Shown: positions 59,201 to 64,000 of the stretch, piece by piece
How positions within the stretch are numbered: position 1 is the stretch's first letter
How the letters are laid out: every line of letters starts with the position of its first letter
Assembly: GCF_958979055.1 (NCBI RefSeq)
Contig: NC_084887.1
Span: forward strand, 35,504,620 to 35,568,619
Length of the DNA stretch: 64,000 bases
Source of the DNA: Alnus glutinosa
Taxonomy: Eukaryota; Streptophyta; Magnoliopsida; Fagales; Betulaceae
Reading direction: 5' to 3'
Program-made: the position numbers and the translations under genes
Notes under the pieces: model-generated
The model's input: only the letters and a program-made list of their open reading frames with translations
Told to the model about the DNA's origin: nothing
The model's database searches: none

Positions 59201-62200
59201 ACGGACCTTAGAGGCAGAAAGTGGTGGAATATTAGTGGGGGTTGAAAGAGTGAACAAGGGTTACGCAATCATCATGTACCGTGGAAAGAATTATAAACGA
59301 CCTGCTTCTCTAAGGCCTCAGACACTCCTTAGCAAAAGAGAAGCAATGAAGCGCTCTATAGAGGCACAGCGCCGTAAGGTAAAATTGGCTCATCTATCTT
59401 TGTATGTATATTTGTGTCAACCAGTTTTTATTCTCAGTCCCTTCCTGTACACCAAGAAAGGAACAGTAAAATTTAGAAAAAAACCACCTCCCATACTCAT
59501 ACGGAAAAGAGACTCTCGGTTGATCTATTCCATTATATTGTAAAGTTAAAGAGTCAAAGTTACAAGGCAATACCCTATGAAGAGGCGATTAGGATTGATT
59601 GTTTGGTAGGGATTTTGTTAAAAGATTCCAAGTGGACATGTCAAGTTTAGGGACCTAGGTACGGGCTTGTAATACATTACAACATGGATCTTGACTCAGT
59701 TTAGGCTTGTTTTTCTTTGGGTTGCAAATATTTATCCAACCATGATAGTTATTCTTTTTTCCTGCTTTTTGTCATGCAGTCTCTGAAGCTTCATGTTTTG
59801 AAGCTTACTAAAAACATAGATGACTTGAAACTTCAGTTGGTGAGTTATATTTTTTCTATGTTCTCATTTTATTTTATTTTCATGTTTTTTTTTTTTTGGT
59901 TGACTCTACACCGATTTACCCAATCCTATTAAGGAAAATTATCTATTATTTTATTGATTCAGGTTAAAGACGAGGAGACAAACAATAAGCAGTCTGCTGA
60001 TGAACCGAGACAAATACTTGTGAGCCATCTTATGTTTTTGTTAATTTTGTGCCCTTTTTCGCCTAACTAAAATTATAAATTTGAGGCGACTCACATTTTG
60101 AATTAAATTAGGGCAAAGAGGATATGGACAGTGTGCAGCCAGTTGAATGTTTGAGTTTACATGCAGAATTTAAATCTGGTCCAGCAATTCCTGCTTGCCA
60201 TGAAGAGAACACAGAGGTGAGGAGTGTATTGATAAGATCTTGAATATTAAGGCTATGTACTAAAATAGTTTGATTTATATTTATTTATTTGTATTTCAAG
60301 GTTTTGCGTGTAAGTCGCACTCATTTTCGGATCAATGGTCCAACATGATGTGGTTACCACTCCGTTTCATATAGTTGCATTCAGAACCACATGCCAGTTT
60401 TATAGGCATCTTTTTTCAGTGCATGTGCATTGAAATTTGTCCTGATGATCTTGTATTATATTTATTATTGTACCAACTGCTGGTATATTGTAACTTAATA
60501 TGTTCATCTAAGATGACATCTGATTTAGTTGTTTGGTGTGATTACTTAAGGCTAAGGTCAAACATGAAGCACATTCAACTCTCATGAAACTAAATGATGG
60601 CATGGATGCTTCAATAAACAGCCCCCAAGCCACTCAACAGGATATACTGATTGGTCTCCCATCAACACCTGAGGGGGATGGGACTGGTAAAGTTGACGGA
60701 AGATCTTCATCTGAATCAGTTGGAAAAGAAACCCATGCAAATTTGTTAAAGGATATGAATGGTGAAGTTGGAACTGCTGTCTCTACATCTTGCCCTGATA
60801 ATTTTATGGTAATATTAAAGAATCCTTTATATATTTATTTAGGTTCTTTTTTCTCTTCTAATGAGTGATTCAGTATGATTTATTTGGACTTCAGTCAGAA
60901 AGAATGAGCTGTCCTGCAGTAGTTCAACATTGTGTTTATAATAACCAAGCAATAGAGTCACCAGTTAAGTCAGCAAAAATTGATTCTGAACCAGTTCCAA
61001 TAATGGTGGAAAATGGATCGAAGATGCCTAGCAGAGCTTTACATCTTTCCAATAAAGAGAGGCTTCTTCTACGAAAGCAAGCCCTGAAGATGAAAAAACG
61101 CCCGGTACTAGCAGTAGGTAATTTACTCTCTCATTTATGGCTCCATTTTGCCTCATTGTTGATAATGTTGTTAGTCATTGCAACTATTGCCTTCTCTAAC
61201 TTCATATGGGGGTTGGTTGTCCATCGATATCGTCTTAGCTGCATTCTCATTCAGTTTTTTGTTAATTCAGAATTTTTAATTTTTGGCATAAATTTCAAAT
61301 TTTACATGAAACTTGGTCAACAGAATGGAGATGTACTCAGCATTCCCAAGTTTAGTTGCTTAATAAGACAGAAGAGAAGTGTAAACACTTCAAACGTTTT
61401 TCCACTGTTTTGGGTTTTGTAGATATGTGGAAGTAAGTGGGAAATTTTGAATTATGTCCAATTGTAGATAGAAGAACTTATACATTTTCCCGTGTTACGT
61501 AAATGATTTCACAAACACGCAATGGGATAATTTGTTAGGTTTGAGAGAATTTAGACCATTTAGATTATAAGGGAACCTAAAACCTTTTTTCAAACACAAG
61601 GTTTATGATTAATTTTGCCTAACTTTATGAGAAATGATACAAATACATCTCTTACATATCTCTATACAACCAAGCTTTAAATTCATAATTGAATTTGTGG
61701 GTTCCATAAATCTAGTGGTGAATTTAAAAATAAGATGTGTAGGAGATACATTCATATCATTTCTCTAACATTATTCATCAAACATAGGGTTTAAATAGAA
61801 TACAAGCAGGGACTTGAATAATGAATAACAACTGGACTTTAATTCCTAATGAAATTTGATACGTTTACAACTTCTATACAACTCCAACAACTTTTTCGTC
61901 AACTTAATCATTGGATCTGTTTTCCTACATGTGGATCTTACATATCTAATTATTGATTTAAAAAAAAAAAAAAAGTTATTGGAGTTATACAAAAGTTGTA
62001 AAAGTATCGTAACTCAATTCCTAATTCTAACCAAACTATTATTACTTAATGACTTACAATTACTTATCAAAAAAAAAAAAAAGAAATTATTACTTAATGA
62101 CTATGGACAATATTACCTTAGAGGATAGGTGACAACAGAGTATCGCAACACTCCTTATTGAAATAAACCAAACTACTAAACAATAACAAGATAAATCCTT

Positions 62201-62776
62201 ACCGACAATGGATTAGCAACTCCTTTAGAACTCTAGTTCCGCAACATCCCCAACCCCTCCTTTTTCCAGTTCTTTATCTTTCTTGTTCATTTCCAAGCAA
62301 CTGATGTAATTATGAACAACATATAATTTTTACTACTTCTACTAGGGAGAACCAACATGGTCACTGGTGTCGCAAAAACAATCATGACGCACTTTAAGAA
62401 GCATCCTCTTGCTATAGTGAATGTCAAAGGTAGAGCAAAAGGAACTTCAGTCCAGGAGCTGGTTTTTCAGCTGGAGGTATGCACACCCATGTTCCGCTTC
62501 TTCTTTTTTGTTTACATTTTGATTAACCAGATTGGCTTAAAGTTTTCATCCGTTTCCTGCCTCTTTCTCTCTCTCTCTCTCTCTCAGCAAGCAACAGGTG
62601 CAGTTCTTGTCTCTCAGGAGCCTAGCAAAGTCATACTTTACAGGGGTTGGGGGGCAGGAGATAAACCTTTGCATCCGGAAAAGAAGAATGTTAGTGCCGC
62701 TGGGAAAGAGGGTGGGACTCGGCCAACTGTCTCTCCTGAACTCTTGGCTGCAATCAGACTGGAATGTGGGCTGTAG
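53237..62776 (+). CDS. CFM2: CFM2, four-CRM-domain chloroplast group II intron splicing factor
   Basis: CRM-domain RNA-binding protein of the CFM2 type, which in Arabidopsis promotes splicing of several chloroplast introns (partly with CAF1/CAF2). Thirteen exons: 53237-53926, 56259-56787, 56863-56993, 58379-58693, 58778-58934, 59086-59378, 59780-59839, 59963-60019, 60112-60216, 60551-60808, 60895-61117, 62346-62476 and 62588-62776. They join in frame to 1045 residues (Arabidopsis ~1010). Residues 1-~45 look like a plastid transit peptide. CRM domains lie at about 163-260, 384-475, 585-685 and 915-1015. Each has its GxxG-type loop: [39 protein letters not shown] and [10 protein letters not shown]. 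Each ends in a LYRG/MYRG strand. A coiled [20 protein letters not shown] exon follows CRM3. The end, AIRLECGL, matches the family. Intron 1 contains a LINE. Exon 1 carries a small Ser-Pro repeat. The gene looks intact. Confidence 0.95.
53455..53490 (+). repeat. Coding hexamer repeat in CFM2 exon 1
   Basis: Six tandem cccaag/cccagg hexamers encode [12 protein letters not shown] between the transit peptide and CRM1. Length is likely to vary between alleles. Confidence 0.85.
54115..55974 (+). mobile_element. 5'-truncated L1-type LINE in CFM2 intron 1
   Basis: Same family and orientation as the LINE at 46860-48976 but starting later in ORF2 ([20 protein letters not shown] at about 54145). Shared landmarks include [20 protein letters not shown] at 54835, and [13 protein letters not shown] at about 55515. 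It ends in a degenerate ttacttatataaagaaaaaa tail. It is riddled with stops and split by a 290-bp MITE (54277-54566). Confidence 0.85.
54277..54566. mobile_element. 290-bp Tourist-like MITE nested in the LINE
   Basis: Ends GGGCTTGTTTGAC and, inverted, GGCCTTGTTTGTT. It is flanked by GAC on both sides (54274-54276 and 54567-54569). The other LINE in this window keeps the uninterrupted site (ggaatgacattatt at 47542-47555), so the borders and the 3-bp duplication are directly visible. A 3-bp duplication with GGCCTTGTTTG-like ends suits PIF/Harbinger (Tourist) elements, although their usual target is TWA. Confidence 0.8.
62568..62587 (+). repeat. CT microsatellite forming the 3' splice tract of CFM2 exon 13
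   Basis: A CT repeat runs directly into the CAG of the last acceptor, so it serves as the polypyrimidine tract. Confidence 0.8.
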
Positions 62777-64000
62777 AGTTGCGACAAGGAAGAGGCAACT
62801 CTATAGCCTGGAATTGAAGCTTGTATCCATGGTATTGCTGCAACCATCCATCCCATGATTTCCCCTCCTGTGAAATACTCTCCGACTCTGAGCCAATGGT
62901 GATAAAATGAGTACTGCTATTTAATAGATTGTTATACGGTCACCATATAACTTGATGATGTGTCGATAAAAATCAATTCTTAGATCAGCACTAGACTGAA
63001 TTTCACTTTAATCTTAACCTGATCAATTTAATTAATTAAATGTGCAAGACTTTTCACCTTTAACAGTTAATTCTGTGTTGAATTTATGAATCTTATTAAA
63101 AATTGACAGCCTTACATCATATGAGCTCTTACGGATTATTGTTGCAGCATAGATGCCTGGTCCAAACACAAAGGACTTCTTCTGATTCCAATTATAACAA
63201 TTGGGCCTCACAACATAAAAACGTTGAATTTTGAGGTTTCGGTGCAATAAATGAAAATCTTTGAAGTTTCTTTTCTTACAAGTTACAAGATTCTATTTTG
63301 TTGGTTGGTTTAAGGGGAAGAAAGGGCCGTAGGCTATTATTATTTCCTCACCTAGATTGCAAGTGTCAGCCAGTGCAAGTTTTGCAACATTGCCCCCCTC
63401 CTTTTTGGAATTTCATTTTTAAGAAGATATAATTTCCAACTGACTGTGTCGTAGGAATTTCTCAAATCCAATTTCTAAAAAGTCGAGTTTCTTAAAAATA
63501 TGTGTTTTTCACGTGCTAAGAATTGCATTGGAAAATAAAAATTTTAAAGTAAAAAAGAGTTTTTTAAAAAATGCTTTATTTTTAAACTTTTTTCAAAAGT
63601 GTGTTTTGACTATTTTTAGAGTGAAAAAAGTCAAAAAAAAGTACTTTTTAAATTTTTTAATAAACATATCAGCTTTTTGTTAATAGGTTCCAAAAGTACT
63701 TTATAAACTTCTTAACGTAATTTCAAATTTTGAAAGACAAATAATACTTCTAGAGACTGAATTAATAATTTTTACTATTTTTTTTTAATTTTTTACAATC
63801 CAAAAATTTTCTACCCTTCTTAAAATATCCACCCAAGGCTGAATACAAAAGTCACTTCTTTTTCTTTTTTTAACATTTTAGTTTACTTTTCGAGTCATAT
63901 TTCTTTGATTAGCTTTTGGTTGGACCAACAGTCGATATAAAATCAAAATAAACACAAAAGTTGATTAAGCTCGTGACTAGCTTTAACTGGGCCCGAGTCC
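62777..64000. other. CFM2 3' flank and right-edge intergenic DNA
   Basis: The probable CFM2 3' untranslated region comes first. About 63470-63720 is A/T-rich with many a(n)gt/act(t)n runs that could fold, but no bounded element is evident. No coding sequence is seen up to the window end. Confidence 0.5.

Overview
This is nuclear DNA from a eudicot plant. The evidence is large AT-rich intergenic spaces, GT-AG introns, chloroplast-targeted and plant-specific gene families, and L1-type LINE, Ty1-copia and MITE debris. The species cannot be fixed from the sequence; a woody rosid would fit the repeat types.

Layout, left to right. (1) A KONJAC-type GDP-mannose pyrophosphorylase-like gene on the minus strand, whose 3' end lies off the left edge. 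(2) An intronless MTP12-type zinc transporter with a very His-rich loop (minus). (3) About 8 kb of gene-free, repeat-rich DNA. (4) A four-exon NRT1/PTR (NPF5.8/5.9-like) transporter (plus). (5) An F-box gene fragment. (6) A seven-exon eIF2-alpha gene (minus). (7) An AT-rich block holding a decayed tandem array and a fragment resembling the start of a receptor kinase. (8) A single-exon DUF716/TMEM45-type membrane protein (minus). (9) A cluster of inverted-repeat elements. (10) A CREG-type secreted split-barrel protein (plus), with a decayed antisense copia element just 3' of, or inside, its last intron. (11) A 245-bp tandem duplication and a small unassigned ORF. (12) SUFB, the plastid Fe-S scaffold gene (minus), with a 4.8-kb intron holding a LINE. 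(13) A Mutator-like MITE with very long terminal repeats. (14) CFM2, a four-CRM-domain chloroplast intron-splicing factor with 13 exons (plus), whose first intron holds a second LINE that is itself split by a small MITE.

The genes do not form one pathway. Two serve the chloroplast (SUFB, CFM2), two act in the secretory system or cell wall (KJC, MTP12), and the others are a transporter, a translation factor and two poorly known membrane or secreted proteins. The gene order itself is informative. From memory of Arabidopsis locus numbers, KJC2/MTP12/CREG-like match At2g04650/At2g04620/At2g04690, and NPF5.9/DUF716/CFM2 match At3g01350/01360/01370. These two sets are interleaved here, as expected for an ancestral segment that was duplicated and then lost genes reciprocally in Arabidopsis.

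I found no convincing new enzymatic system. The most informative non-gene signals are the nested LINE/MITE with its empty site visible elsewhere in the window, the 489-bp long-TIR element, the copia-disturbed 3' end of the CREG gene, the 27.5-28.5 kb decayed array, and a dispersed repeat family with several copies in the window. Exon boundaries were derived by hand from splice signals, reading frame and remembered homologues.
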